Source: Cyclobacteriaceae bacterium
GTDB lineage: Bacteria; Bacteroidota; Bacteroidia; Cytophagales; Cyclobacteriaceae
DNA length: 64,000 nt
NCBI GenBank assembly: GCA_021648745.1
Contig: JAKISE010000003.1
Coordinates: forward strand, 10,169 to 74,168
Direction of reading: 5' to 3'
Shown: positions 17,079 to 26,481 of the stretch, piece after piece
Numbering within the stretch: position 1 is the stretch's first letter
Layout of the letters: every line of letters begins with the position of its first letter
Made by a program: the position numbers and the translations under genes
Notes under the pieces: generated by a model
The model's input: the letters and a program-made list of their open reading frames with translations, nothing else
Database searches by the model: none
What the model was told of the DNA's origin: nothing

Positions 17079-19466
17079 TTAATCCTCATAATACCCTCCT
17101 CCATTTTTCTTCTTTTGGCCATATCCATATCCATATCCATATCCATATCCGTATCCATATCCATATCCATATCCATATCCTGGACCAAATTTATAGATGT
17201 CATTAAATACTAAACTAATATCTTTTAATTTTCCTTGTACAACATGATTTTGCACAGAAACAATTGCCTCTTTAGGGGTATAATTCTGTCGGGCAATAAA
17301 CAAACTATGATCTACTAAGGGAGCTACTTCTAAAGCATCAGCCACAATACCAATTGGAGGGGTATCTATTAAGACTACATCATATTTTTCTCTTAAGATT
17401 GAAACAAGATTGGAAAACTCAACCCTCATCAGAAGCTCTCCTGGATTGGGAGGAATAGGGCCACTTGTGATAATATCCAAATTATTAATTTCGGTGTGCT
17501 GAACGATTTCATTAATAGATGACTGATCAGATAAATAATTACTTAATCCATATCTGTTGTTCATCCTCATCTCTTTATACAAACGAGGTTTTCTCATATC
17601 GGCTCCTACAATTACTACTTTTTTTCCAGAAAGAGCAATTATATTTGCCAAGTTTAAAGCGGTGAATGACTTCCCTTCACCACTAATAGATGAGGACACC
17701 ATCATAGCAAATCGATCTTTTTTAACAAAGTAGTTTAAATTGGATCTTAACGACCTAAATGCTTCAGCAATAGCTGATTTTGGTTTGTTACTTACAACCA
17801 TACGATTTTCATCACTATTATGACCTATTACTCCAATGATTGGAATAGTAGATGCAAGCTCTATGTCTTCACGAGACTGCACTTTATCATTCAAAATTTC
17901 CTTCAAAATAAAAAATAGAAAAGGAAACCCTAGCCCTAATACTAAAGCTAATAAATAATTACGCGTTGTACTTGGAGAAATTGCTCCACCTATTTGACCA
18001 GGTAGATTAACCACCATTACATCTGATACAGTAGATGCTTCTGATATTGCTGCTTCTGTTCTTTTTTGGGTTAAAAAAATATATAAATTCTCACCTAAAT
18101 CATATGTTCTTTGAATTGTAACCAACTTTCTTTCTTCTTGTGGCAATTTCTTCAGCTGCTCCTCTAATCGGTTTAACTCTTTGCTATTTTGGTCAAGAAT
18201 AATTTTGTCAGTTTCCTGCAAGTTTTTTACACTTTCTAGAATTAGACTCTTTAAATCTCTGATTTGATTCATCAAATTGATTATAATTGGATTTTCACTA
18301 TGATTTTGGTTGGAAATTGACTTTGCCATTAATTGCAATTCAGCCATTTGGTTTATGAGGGTCGAAAGTACAGCATCAGTCACTCCAATAGTTGAGGGTA
18401 AAACAATTTGGTCAAGTGAATTCTTATCTTCTAAGTATTTATATATGTATCTATAATAATTACTCCTAATAATGAACTCTGTATTTATTTTCTCTAATTC
18501 TCCAATTTTTGAAAGCAATAGAGTTGCTTTTGTCCCAAGATCAATTTGAGAATTTTCGTCTTTAAACCTTTCAAGTTGCATTTCTACTAATAACAACGAA
18601 TCTGAAATATATGATAACTGTTGATCAATAAAGGTTTTTGAATTAGTTGCTGCTTGTCTTTTATTATTTAGGTCGTATAATGTATATATTTCTATTAGCT
18701 TTGTAAGAAAAGCTATCTCCTTGTCAACTACATTTCCAACAATGTTCATATTCAACACAGATGCCCCTTCTTCAGCCCATTCTATAGTAAGTCGAGAAGA
18801 ATAACTTTTGGCTAATTCAAGACCATCTTTAAAATCTATTACAAATGGTTTATTTATATACTCTTTAATTTCACCAGTAAGGTCAATTATAACTTCGAAG
18901 TTATCAACTATTAATGGTTCAGAGAATTTTCCTGTAATCTTAAGGTCATCAATAGAAAGACTATCATTTTCAATTCGAGGTGACAGCCAATAGTTTTCAC
19001 TACTTGTAATAGTAAAGTCAAAATTCCCTGTTAAATAAAGAGAATCCCGTTTATTGCCAGTTATTTTTATTGGCAAGTCATTAAACAACTCTGTTGTTTT
19101 TATGTTACCTTCATTATAAATAACAGAGGTGATTCTTAAAGAATCAATCACTTGCTGAATAAGTGGATAAGATTTAATTATATAAGGCTCATTAAGAAAA
19201 TTACGATAGGCATTTATTAAGGGGTTATTATAAAGTAGTTCAGCGGTTTGACCAGCTTCTTCACTTTCTTTTATAATTATTGAAGAGACAACCGAATAAG
19301 TTTTGGGTGCATAACGATTATATACAAATGCTAGCAACATAAATATTAGTATTGATACTATAACAAAATACCAATATCGTATAACACGATACCAAATTCG
19401 ACTATAATTAACTAACGGAGTTCCTGCACCAGGCTCAGCGTTAGGATTAAGAAAAGAGTGGTTCAA
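17079..19466 (-). CDS. Wzc-type polysaccharide co-polymerase with BY-kinase domain
   Basis: A 795-residue inner-membrane protein controlling chain length and export. It has an N-terminal TM at about 30-50, a Wzz-like periplasmic domain with coiled coils (about 230-450) and a second TM near 500-520. The C-terminal tyrosine kinase has Walker A SGEGKSF near residue 595, Walker A' VVIVGADMR and Walker B VVLIDTPP. The tail contains ten consecutive Tyr-Gly pairs followed by QKKKNGGGYYED. Autophosphorylation of such tails governs assembly with the Wza-like exporter encoded just upstream. The tail is encoded by an in-frame hexanucleotide tract. Confidence 0.93.
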   Translation of the reverse strand: MNHSFLNPNAEPGAGTPLVNYSRIWYRVIRYWYFVIVSILIFMLLAFVYNRYAPKTYSVVSSIIIKESEEAGQTAELLYNNPLINAYRNFLNEPYIIKSYPLIQQVIDSLRITSVIYNEGNIKTTELFNDLPIKITGNKRDSLYLTGNFDFTITSSENYWLSPRIENDSLSIDDLKITGKFSEPLIVDNFEVIIDLTGEIKEYINKPFVIDFKDGLELAKSYSSRLTIEWAEEGASVLNMNIVGNVVDKEIAFLTKLIEIYTLYDLNNKRQAATNSKTFIDQQLSYISDSLLLVEMQLERFKDENSQIDLGTKATLLLSKIGELEKINTEFIIRSNYYRYIYKYLEDKNSLDQIVLPSTIGVTDAVLSTLINQMAELQLMAKSISNQNHSENPIIINLMNQIRDLKSLILESVKNLQETDKIILDQNSKELNRLEEQLKKLPQEERKLVTIQRTYDLGENLYIFLTQKRTEAAISEASTVSDVMVVNLPGQIGGAISPSTTRNYLLALVLGLGFPFLFFILKEILNDKVQSREDIELASTIPIIGVIGHNSDENRMVVSNKPKSAIAEAFRSLRSNLNYFVKKDRFAMMVSSSISGEGKSFTALNLANIIALSGKKVVIVGADMRKPRLYKEMRMNNRYGLSNYLSDQSSINEIVQHTEINNLDIITSGPIPPNPGELLMRVEFSNLVSILREKYDVVLIDTPPIGIVADALEVAPLVDHSLFIARQNYTPKEAIVSVQNHVVQGKLKDISLVFNDIYKFGPGYGYGYGYGYGYGYGYGYGYGQKKKNGGGYYED
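17119..17178. repeat. Hexanucleotide tandem repeat (CCATAT)10 in wzc tail
   Basis: Ten head-to-tail copies of CCATAT (GGATAT on the coding strand), with one copy reading CCGTAT. Each unit encodes Gly-Tyr. Because the unit is six bases, gain or loss of copies keeps the reading frame and changes only the number of tail tyrosines. Confidence 0.97.
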
Positions 19467-19530
19467 GAATGCAGTAGTTTATGAAATTATTAATAAAAAA
19501 TATTAATCGAGTGTTATTGATAGAAACTAT

Positions 19531-20355
19531 TTATTTAAATAAGGACAAAGCAATCAACAAAATAGATATAGACGATATTACTAAGGCTAAGTTTTTACCA
19601 AAATATATTTGATAAGGTCGTTGTTTTAATGGCGGAATGATAATTACATCTCCTTGATTCATATAATAATAGGGAGAGTTAATAAAACTTTCATCTAACA
19701 AATTTAGATAATACACTTCTGCTTTTCCCTTGCTCTGTCTAATAATTTTTACATTTGATTTATCCGCATAATCCGTAAAACCACCTGCCAAGCCTATTGC
19801 TTCTAGCATTGTTATTCTATTATTTAAAGAACCAATGGTTCCTTCTTTTCTTACTTCCCCTAAAAGGGTGAATCTAAAGTTTAACAATCTTACTTCTACA
19901 ACAGGACTTTCTAGATATTGTTCTGCGACTTTCAATATCTCATTTTGTGCATCATATACTGAAAGTCCACTAATATTTACGTTACCGACTACAGGAAATT
20001 CCACCTCTCCATTTTCATCAATTAAATAACCATTTATAAGTATCGAAGCACCGTTCTGAAATTGATTAAAAGTGTTCCCATTGCCTTCTTTGATAGAAAA
20101 AAAATTAAATTCCTGTGGAGATAAACTGTAAAATTTAACAGAAATGACGTCTTCAGGCTGTAACTTATATTCAAAATCACTTAGTTCGTAAGTTCTGTAA
20201 ATACTATCTTTTTCGAGAGCATCCGTTTTAATGTTTACATCATTATGTTGCAAATATTGAACCTTCTTATTAACAACGCAACTATTTATAATAGTGCCAA
20301 ATATTATTAACCAAAATGCAACATTTTTAATCCTAAATACTCTAATATTATTCAT
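19531..20355 (-). CDS. Wza-like polysaccharide export outer-membrane lipoprotein
   Basis: A 274-residue lipoprotein; a signal segment ends in a lipobox with Cys-26 (IINSC). The poly_export domain follows with YKLQPEDVISVKFYS, and a SLBB domain with FTLLGEVRKEGTIG and AIGLAGGFTDYA. A C-terminal hydrophobic helix (about 250-272) is typical of the Bacteroidota form. It would form the outer-membrane channel working with the Wzc-like kinase encoded downstream. No tyrosine phosphatase (Wzb) is seen in the locus. Confidence 0.92.
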   Translation of the reverse strand: MNNIRVFRIKNVAFWLIIFGTIINSCVVNKKVQYLQHNDVNIKTDALEKDSIYRTYELSDFEYKLQPEDVISVKFYSLSPQEFNFFSIKEGNGNTFNQFQNGASILINGYLIDENGEVEFPVVGNVNISGLSVYDAQNEILKVAEQYLESPVVEVRLLNFRFTLLGEVRKEGTIGSLNNRITMLEAIGLAGGFTDYADKSNVKIIRQSKGKAEVYYLNLLDESFINSPYYYMNQGDVIIIPPLKQRPYQIYFGKNLALVISSISILLIALSLFK

Positions 20356-20388
20356 TCCCCCAGTTTATAATAAAAATTGAAAATTCTC

Positions 20389-21429
20389 TTATTTATCACA
20401 ATGGATATTTTTATGTTTAGAGTATTTAATAAACCATTTAACATAAGCCGAAACGCCTTTTTTTATTGATGTTTTAGGCTTATAGCCAGTGATATGTTTT
20501 AAAGTTGAAATATCGGCCCACGTTTTATGCACATCTCCTGCTTGCATAGGTTGAAAATCAATTTTAGCCTTCTTTCCAACAGATTCTTCAACTGCAATTA
20601 TGAAATCCATTAGCCGAACAGGTTTGTTATTCCCAATATTAAAAATTCGATAAGGAGCTTCTCCTTTTATATTATCAGGAATTTTATTTATAACCAATTG
20701 AACCCCATTAATAATATCATCGATATAAGTAAAGTCTCGTGATAAGTTCCCATTATTAAAAACTTTAATTGGCTTTTCATTTAATATATTTTCAGTAAAT
20801 ATAGACAACGCCATATCTGGTCTCCCCCAAGGTCCATAAACTGTAAAAAATCGCAATCCTGTTAATGGTATATTATATAAGGAGCTATAAGTAAAAGCCA
20901 TTAATTCTCCACTTTTTTTAGTAGCAGCATACAATGAAATAGGTCTATCAACAACTGCGCTCTCCTTAAAGGGCACTTCATTACTATCACCATATACACT
21001 TGAACTTGATGCAAAAACAAAATGCTTAACTGGATTATTTCTACTTGCTTCAAGCAAATTATAAAATCCCATAATATTTGATCTCATATAGACATCTGGG
21101 CTTTCTATACTGTACCTAACTCCAGCTTGAGCTGCTAAATTAATTATTATGTCAAACTTCTCCGAACTGAAGAGATTATCGAGCATTGGTTTGTTTTCAA
21201 TATCCAATTTTATAAATTTAAAATTTGGATATTTAGAGCTATCAATCAATTCTGTATTAATTATTCTCTTCTGATAAATTCCAAGCTCCAATAATCGGTC
21301 AAATTTTAAATTTTTATCATAATAATCATTTATACTATCTAGCCCTATTACATCATTCCCTTCTGATGCTAATTTTTTTGCTAGATGAAACCCTATAAAA
21401 CCAGCAACTCCTGTTATCAATATTTTCAT
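20389..21429 (-). CDS. UDP-glucuronate 4-epimerase-like SDR
   Basis: A 346-residue extended SDR. The NAD loop TGVAGFIGFHLA is at about 6-17 and the catalytic YxxxK is YAATKKSG. DSINDYYDKNLKFDRL after the second strand is the signature of the UDP-glucuronate/galacturonate epimerase (CapI/GAE) group. RFFTVYGPWGRPDMA is also typical. It is the first gene after the locus promoter, so the polysaccharide probably contains galacturonic acid or a derivative. It has about 150 bases of untranslated leader if the proposed promoter is right. Confidence 0.88.
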   Translation of the reverse strand: MKILITGVAGFIGFHLAKKLASEGNDVIGLDSINDYYDKNLKFDRLLELGIYQKRIINTELIDSSKYPNFKFIKLDIENKPMLDNLFSSEKFDIIINLAAQAGVRYSIESPDVYMRSNIMGFYNLLEASRNNPVKHFVFASSSSVYGDSNEVPFKESAVVDRPISLYAATKKSGELMAFTYSSLYNIPLTGLRFFTVYGPWGRPDMALSIFTENILNEKPIKVFNNGNLSRDFTYIDDIINGVQLVINKIPDNIKGEAPYRIFNIGNNKPVRLMDFIIAVEESVGKKAKIDFQPMQAGDVHKTWADISTLKHITGYKPKTSIKKGVSAYVKWFIKYSKHKNIHCDK

Positions 21430-21528
21430 CTAATGATTAGATTTAGAGATAACATAAATAATATCAAATAGTTAAACATAACACTTCAAAATTCAAATAG
21501 TTTGGGTATCTTTTTATATATATAATTA

Positions 21529-21566
21529 ACTGAGTCATTGCTTAGTCAAAGCTCCGCCTCCTCAGT
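21529..21566 (-). promoter_or_regulatory. Inverted repeat in capsule operon leader
   Basis: ACTGAG (21529-21534) and CTCAGT (21561-21566) could pair in the leader RNA between the proposed transcription start and the epimerase gene. The loop carries a purine-rich GGAGGCGGAG stretch on the minus strand. A leader hairpin is a plausible target for a UpxY/RfaH-type antiterminator, but there is no direct evidence of binding. Confidence 0.3.
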
Positions 21567-21592
21567 CACATAATAAAGAGTAGGCACAAAAC

Positions 21593-21623
21593 CAAAAATA
21601 GAGCGATTATTCGCTTAATCAAA
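21593..21623 (-). promoter_or_regulatory. Bacteroidota-type promoter of the capsule operon
   Basis: On the minus strand the -33 element TTTG (21623-21620) is followed after exactly 19 bases by TATTTTTG (21600-21593), a full match to the TTTG-N19-TAnnTTTG consensus of the Bacteroidota primary sigma factor. Transcription would start near 21586 and give a leader of roughly 150 bases before the epimerase. A small hairpin (AGCG/CGCT) lies between the two boxes. The promoter lies between the antiterminator gene and the rest of the operon. Confidence 0.75.
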
Positions 21624-21699
21624 TGAAAATGAGTAAATAAGATGAATTTAGTTCAATAAAAAAACGGGCGTTGAAACACTAAAAAATGAAACTTGCTTA

Positions 21700-22224
21700 T
21701 TACAAAGGTTTTAGCAATCCTTTGTCGATGGATACTATTACTTGTTGCCCAAGGCTTTCTATTGTAACATAGAGCTTATCATCATTATAAGAAGAGTCAA
21801 CCTCTCCGATTTGACCTTTTAAAGGGCCGTCCATTACTTGCACTTCTTGACCTTGGACTAATTCTTGAATCCCTTGTGTTTCTAAGGTAAGACCAGTTTC
21901 GATAAATCGTTGAATGGTTTCTTGCTCTTTAGTGTGTAAAACAGCTGGTTTCCCGTTATGGCGGATATTCCAAGAAACACCTGGAACCTTCAGTACATCA
22001 GCTATATTAGATTCAATATCTTTCACAAAAATGTAAGAGTTGAATAGCGGAATCTCCACTTTTTTCTTACGATCACTCCATTGACGCATTACTTTATGCA
22101 TTGGCAGCCAAGCATCAAATCCAAATTTCTGCAAATATTCTAACGTTTTCTTTTCGGCTCTGCTTTTTGTGTAAAACACCAACCATTTTTTCTCATTCGG
22201 GTTTTCTTGATTCATCAAAGGCAA
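21700..22224 (-). CDS. UpxY-family transcription antiterminator (NusG paralogue)
   Basis: A 174-residue NusG-like protein. The NGN domain begins KKWLVFYTKSRAEKK and contains WLPMHKVMRQWSDRKKKVEIPLFNSYIF. The C-terminal KOW domain follows with VQGQEVQVMDGPLKGQIGEV. UpxY proteins, described in Bacteroides fragilis, are encoded at the head of capsule loci and prevent premature termination in the locus leader. Here it precedes the whole minus-strand capsule operon, with a separate strong promoter after it. Confidence 0.92.
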   Translation of the reverse strand: MPLMNQENPNEKKWLVFYTKSRAEKKTLEYLQKFGFDAWLPMHKVMRQWSDRKKKVEIPLFNSYIFVKDIESNIADVLKVPGVSWNIRHNGKPAVLHTKEQETIQRFIETGLTLETQGIQELVQGQEVQVMDGPLKGQIGEVDSSYNDDKLYVTIESLGQQVIVSIDKGLLKPL

Positions 22225-22301
22225 ATAAAGTTATTCTTGATAGAAATATTGAATTGCTGAATAGTTTATTTATCCATAATTTAGGGTTTTAATTTTTTAA
22301 T

Positions 22302-24752
22302 ATGAAAGTCTTCAAATTTATTCTCTCCTTAACCATTACCGTTGGTCTTGGTTACCCACTAAGTATTAAGTTAGGTTCAGCACCACCATTAGGCAATTTT
22401 CTTTCGCCATCTGTAGGTTTTTGGCAAAATGGAGAACCTAGAGAAACCGAATTCGATAAACATTTAGACATTGAAGGGCTAAAAGAACAGATTTCTGTCA
22501 CTTATGATGAAAGCATGTTCCCACATATTTTTGCCAAAAACAATCACGACCTTTATTTTGCTCAAGGGTATGTTACCGCAAAAGACCGACTTTGGCAAAT
22601 GGAATTTCAAACCTATGCCGCTGCAGGAAGACTGTCTGAAATACTTGGTGTAAATAAAGGTGTGCAGGACTATGATAGAACCGCAAGACGAAAAGGGATG
22701 GTGTTCGCGGCAGAAAATTTTATTGAAGCAATGCAATCGGAGCCTGAAATATTGGAGGTTGTAAATGCTTATACCGATGGAGTTAATGCCTATATTCAGT
22801 CACTTTCTCAGGCAAATTTACCTTTTGAATATAAATTACTTGGATATAAACCAGAACCTTGGACCAACCTCAAAGCAGCCTTACTGTTAAAATATATGGC
22901 AAACGATTTATCGTTTGGAGAAAAAGATTTGCAAAACACAAATGCACTGGCTCTACTGGGTAGGGAAACATTCGATTTGCTTTACCCCGACATGGACACT
23001 CCATTAGACCCTATCGTAAACAAACCTGGCCAATGGAATTTTGACCCTGTATTGAAGCCTGCCAGCCGGCAAGGCAGGGATTCTATAGAAGTACAACAAG
23101 TAGCTGAGTTAATTACCAATGAATTAGTGCCTGAACCAAATGTATTTAATGGCAGTAACAACTGGGCTGTTTCTGGTTCAAAAACGAAATCAGGAAACCC
23201 TATGTTAAGTAGCGACCCTCATCTTGGTTTAAACTTGCCTTCTTTATGGTACACCATTCAACTATCATCGCCCGATGTAAATGTAATGGGAGCAAGCCTG
23301 CCTGGCTCTCCTAATGTTATTATCGGTTTTAACGATTCCATTGCTTGGGGTGTAACCAATGCCCAACGCGATTTGGTAGACTGGTATAAAATCACGTTTA
23401 AAGATGATACCCATAGCGAATATAAATTAGATGGTAAATGGGTAGAAACACAAAAGAAAATTGAGGAAATAAAGATTGCTAGGGCAGAATCAATTTATGA
23501 CACCGTTATTTACACCCATTTTGGGCCTATAATGTTTGATGATTCCTTTCACCCATCCTCTGAGAAAAAATATTATGCGCTACGGTGGATAGCCCACGAT
23601 CCATCAGTTGAAGCCTATGCCTTCTACAAATTAAATAGAGCACAAAACCACAGTGACTATATGGCTGCCTTGGATTATTATGCAGCACCAGCTCAAAACT
23701 TTGCCTTTGCCTCGGCTCAAGGTGATATTGCGATGCGCATACAAGGAAAATACCCAATTAAAGGCTTTGAAGAAGGGAAATTTTTATTAGACGGAAGCAC
23801 AACCGAGCACGATTGGTCTTTCATTCCTTTCGAGCAAAATATAATGTATAAAAATCCTGAAAGAGGTTTTATTTCTTCTGCTAACCAATACCCTGCAGAT
23901 ACTACTTATCCTTATTACATCACTGGACGTAGTTACGAATCGTACAGAAACCGGAGAATTAATAATAGATTGAGAGCGATGGATAGCATTATAATTGAAG
24001 ATTTAATGGGACTCCAAAATGATAATTACAATTTAAAAGCAGCAGAATCCCTTCCTTACTTTTTATCAGTTGTGGATACGTTAGCATTAAATTCCAAGGA
24101 AAAAGAAGCCATCTCTGTTCTTAAAAATTGGAACTTTTATAATAATATGGATGCGAGTGGAGCCTCCTATTACGAAGAATGGTGGGATACACTTTATCGC
24201 TTATCATGGGACGAGCTTATTGACAGCAAAGTGGCTATGGGACGTCCAACTGCTTATAACACCATCAAATTATTGAAAGACAACCCCGATTTTGAATTAT
24301 TTGATATAGAAGGTAGCCCAATAAAAGAAAACGGACACGACATCATTACCAAATCATTTAAAGATATGGCGGTAGTGATGAATGAAAGAGCCCAAGACTC
24401 CACTATTTCACTAAGCTGGCAAGATTATAAACAAACTTATATCAAGCATTTATTAAGGCTAAAACCATTTGGCACCTATAATATACCAATTGGTGGCAAC
24501 CATAATATTGTCAATGCTACTTCCGAAAACCACGGGCCTTCTTGGCGAATGGTAGTAGAACTAGACCCAAATGGAGTTAAGGCTTACGGTGTTTATCCTG
24601 GTGGTCAATCTGGCAACCCAGGAAGTGTGCATTATGACGATATGATTGATGATTGGGCTGCTGGCAAATACTTCGATTTATACCTAATGAAAAACCCCGA
24701 TTCTAAGCCCACTCACACCGCTGCACAACAAACTTTATATCCTAAAAACTAA
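22302..24752 (+). CDS. Penicillin acylase (S45) family hydrolase
   Basis: An 816-residue Ntn-hydrolase precursor that matures by self-cleavage. An N-terminal hydrophobic signal segment (1-20) points to export. The A-chain motif PHIFAKNNHDLYFAQGYVTAKDRLWQME is conserved. The B-chain would begin at Ser-285 in GSNNWAVSG, the catalytic N-terminal nucleophile. SGNPMLSSDPHLGL and GFNDSIAWGVTNA follow. Substrates of environmental members include acylated amines and acyl-homoserine lactones; the substrate here is unknown. It diverges from the antiterminator gene and is followed by a small membrane protein. Confidence 0.92.
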   Translation: MKVFKFILSLTITVGLGYPLSIKLGSAPPLGNFLSPSVGFWQNGEPRETEFDKHLDIEGLKEQISVTYDESMFPHIFAKNNHDLYFAQGYVTAKDRLWQMEFQTYAAAGRLSEILGVNKGVQDYDRTARRKGMVFAAENFIEAMQSEPEILEVVNAYTDGVNAYIQSLSQANLPFEYKLLGYKPEPWTNLKAALLLKYMANDLSFGEKDLQNTNALALLGRETFDLLYPDMDTPLDPIVNKPGQWNFDPVLKPASRQGRDSIEVQQVAELITNELVPEPNVFNGSNNWAVSGSKTKSGNPMLSSDPHLGLNLPSLWYTIQLSSPDVNVMGASLPGSPNVIIGFNDSIAWGVTNAQRDLVDWYKITFKDDTHSEYKLDGKWVETQKKIEEIKIARAESIYDTVIYTHFGPIMFDDSFHPSSEKKYYALRWIAHDPSVEAYAFYKLNRAQNHSDYMAALDYYAAPAQNFAFASAQGDIAMRIQGKYPIKGFEEGKFLLDGSTTEHDWSFIPFEQNIMYKNPERGFISSANQYPADTTYPYYITGRSYESYRNRRINNRLRAMDSIIIEDLMGLQNDNYNLKAAESLPYFLSVVDTLALNSKEKEAISVLKNWNFYNNMDASGASYYEEWWDTLYRLSWDELIDSKVAMGRPTAYNTIKLLKDNPDFELFDIEGSPIKENGHDIITKSFKDMAVVMNERAQDSTISLSWQDYKQTYIKHLLRLKPFGTYNIPIGGNHNIVNATSENHGPSWRMVVELDPNGVKAYGVYPGGQSGNPGSVHYDDMIDDWAAGKYFDLYLMKNPDSKPTHTAAQQTLYPKN

Positions 24753-24757
24753 TTATA

Positions 24758-25138
24758 ATGATACGATTCATAATTCAACTGGTATTGGTAGTTTTCTTAA
24801 GCTTTTTAGCTCAATATCTCCTCCCTTGGTGGGGTGTAATGGTAGGAGCTGCATTGGCCACCATAATTTTATATCATAAAGGGTTCTACTCTTTTTTAGC
24901 TGGGTTTTTGGGTGTAGGAGGTCTTTGGTTCTTTCTAGCCAACAGCCTTGATTCTGTTAACCAAAGTCTGTTAAGTGGCAAAGTTGCTGCATTATTAGGC
25001 TTAAGTTCTAGTATGCAGTTGGTTTTAGCTACCGCATTTGTTGGGGCCCTTATTGGAGGGTTTAGTAGTCTAACAGGCAGCCTATTTGTATCTATGCTAA
25101 AAAAGGAGAAGAAATCAAACTCTCCTTACTTTGAATAG
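24758..25138 (+). CDS. Small integral membrane protein, function unknown
   Basis: A 126-residue protein I do not recognise by function. It has about four hydrophobic segments: 3-20, 24-40, 45-63 and a C-terminal glycine-rich one at 86-112. The tail is basic (KKEKKSN). It starts five bases after the acylase stop, so the two are probably co-transcribed. Similar short membrane proteins are common downstream of S45 hydrolases in this phylum only as far as I can recall. Confidence 0.6.
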   Translation: MIRFIIQLVLVVFLSFLAQYLLPWWGVMVGAALATIILYHKGFYSFLAGFLGVGGLWFFLANSLDSVNQSLLSGKVAALLGLSSSMQLVLATAFVGALIGGFSSLTGSLFVSMLKKEKKSNSPYFE

Positions 25139-25150
25139 TTTAGAGACGAT

Positions 25151-25197
25151 AAAACGAACGCGATAAGAGCTTTAGAAGCTGACACCGCGTTCGATTT
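25151..25197. terminator. Bidirectional hairpin between convergent genes
   Basis: CGAACGCG (25155-25162) and CGCGTTCG (25186-25193) form an eight-base stem, with flanking A and T tracts. A nested stem AGCTT-TAG-AAGCT lies inside the loop. It sits between two converging transcription units and could terminate both. Confidence 0.65.
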
Positions 25198-25255
25198 AGA
25201 AATTATTTCAATTATACTCGCCTACAATAAGCAAGTTTAGGTCTTTTTTACCGGC

Positions 25256-26437
25256 CTAGATATCCAAATATTTCATTACCACTTTCTTACTGTCCACATC
25301 CGTATAGGCAACATAAATACCATCGCCAGTTGAGGTTAAGGCCATTCTAGGAAAGCCCGTTTTACGTGAAGATGAAACATTTGTTACTAAAAACGTATTC
25401 ACAATTTTGCGGTCTTTTACTTCTACAACTTTGATTTCTCCTCCGGTTTCAGCCTGATCTATATAGCTTATAAAATAAGATTCGTTATTTGATAAAACAT
25501 CAACTCTTCCTAAATTTTTCTCATCAATTATAACAGATTTTGAATAAGTTTTTCCACCATCTGTAGAAGTAACAAACTTTACTTTGGCTACCCCATCTTT
25601 ACCCATTGTAAACCAAACTACACCTAATTCAGTACCATTCATTACCGACCTTGGTCCATTTACAGGACAACCAGAAATATGCCATTCATCATTAAACACA
25701 ATTTGAGGCTCTTCAAGCCCACCTTCATTATTAAAATTTACTCCTGCAATATCACGAATCTCCTCATCCGTTCTATCTCGATACAAAGCGATAAAATTAT
25801 CATCACCAGTATTTAGCATAGAGGTTTGGCAACAAGTACAGGTATTATCATCTAGAATGACGCGGTTTGAAGTGTCACCATTAAAATTTAGGTGAGCTGC
25901 CCTAACCGTAAAAATTGGACTTTCACTAGTGGCTAATCTCCCATCTAACCACATCACTTGAAATCCATTTTTAGCAGGCACAGCAGAAACAAAACCGTGC
26001 TCGGTAATAGTACTATCACTATGGATTCGTTTTGGTGTTGACCACGACTTGCCATTGTCAGAAGACTGCATTACCATAACATCATAAGCGAATGTATCAG
26101 GGTTATTCATTTGCAAAAACCAAGCTACCCAGTTAGCGCCATTGGTTTGAATACCAGGAAAATCTGCCCAATTGGTTAATACACTTTCTCCTGATACTAA
26201 GGTTTTAGGTTCTGTCCAATTACTGTTTTTATACACAGAAAATTTAAATGTGGCTTCTTTGCCATTTTTTTCAAGCCAGCTTAAGCCCATATTTCCTTCT
26301 TGGGTTGTAAAGTATACGGGTTCTTCTGAATTAACCCCTGCAGGGCTGAGTATTTCTTTATTTTTAACAGTTTCCTCTTTTTGAGGGGCTCCACACGCAA
26401 GACTCAGAGCCATAATACATAGTAATAAGTATTTCAT
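25256..26437 (-). CDS. Asp-box (sialidase-like) propeller lipoprotein with CTCC motif
   Basis: A 393-residue exported lipoprotein with lipobox Cys-15 (LSLAC). It contains several BNR/Asp-box turns such as SSDNGKSWSTP and STDGGKTYSKS, indicating a six-bladed propeller like that of sialidases. An unusual cysteine cluster, NTCTCCQTS, lies near residue 198; a CxCC cluster is not part of sialidase catalysis and could bind metal. Sialidase activity should not be assumed. It is 45 bases from the TlpA-like gene and on the same strand, in a run of lipoproteins. Confidence 0.75.
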   Translation of the reverse strand: MKYLLLCIMALSLACGAPQKEETVKNKEILSPAGVNSEEPVYFTTQEGNMGLSWLEKNGKEATFKFSVYKNSNWTEPKTLVSGESVLTNWADFPGIQTNGANWVAWFLQMNNPDTFAYDVMVMQSSDNGKSWSTPKRIHSDSTITEHGFVSAVPAKNGFQVMWLDGRLATSESPIFTVRAAHLNFNGDTSNRVILDDNTCTCCQTSMLNTGDDNFIALYRDRTDEEIRDIAGVNFNNEGGLEEPQIVFNDEWHISGCPVNGPRSVMNGTELGVVWFTMGKDGVAKVKFVTSTDGGKTYSKSVIIDEKNLGRVDVLSNNESYFISYIDQAETGGEIKVVEVKDRKIVNTFLVTNVSSSRKTGFPRMALTSTGDGIYVAYTDVDSKKVVMKYLDI

Positions 26438-26481
26438 TCTTTTATCTTTAATTATGCTATTTTCTCTAGACAGGAATGATG

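Noticed and set aside
17119..17178. CRISPR-like array
   Set aside because: Units are six bases, contiguous and coding, with no spacers.
25256..26437. Sialidase acting on the nonulosonate polymer made by the capsule locus
   Set aside because: Asp boxes alone do not show sialidase activity; no arginine triad could be assigned, and the CTCC cluster points elsewhere.
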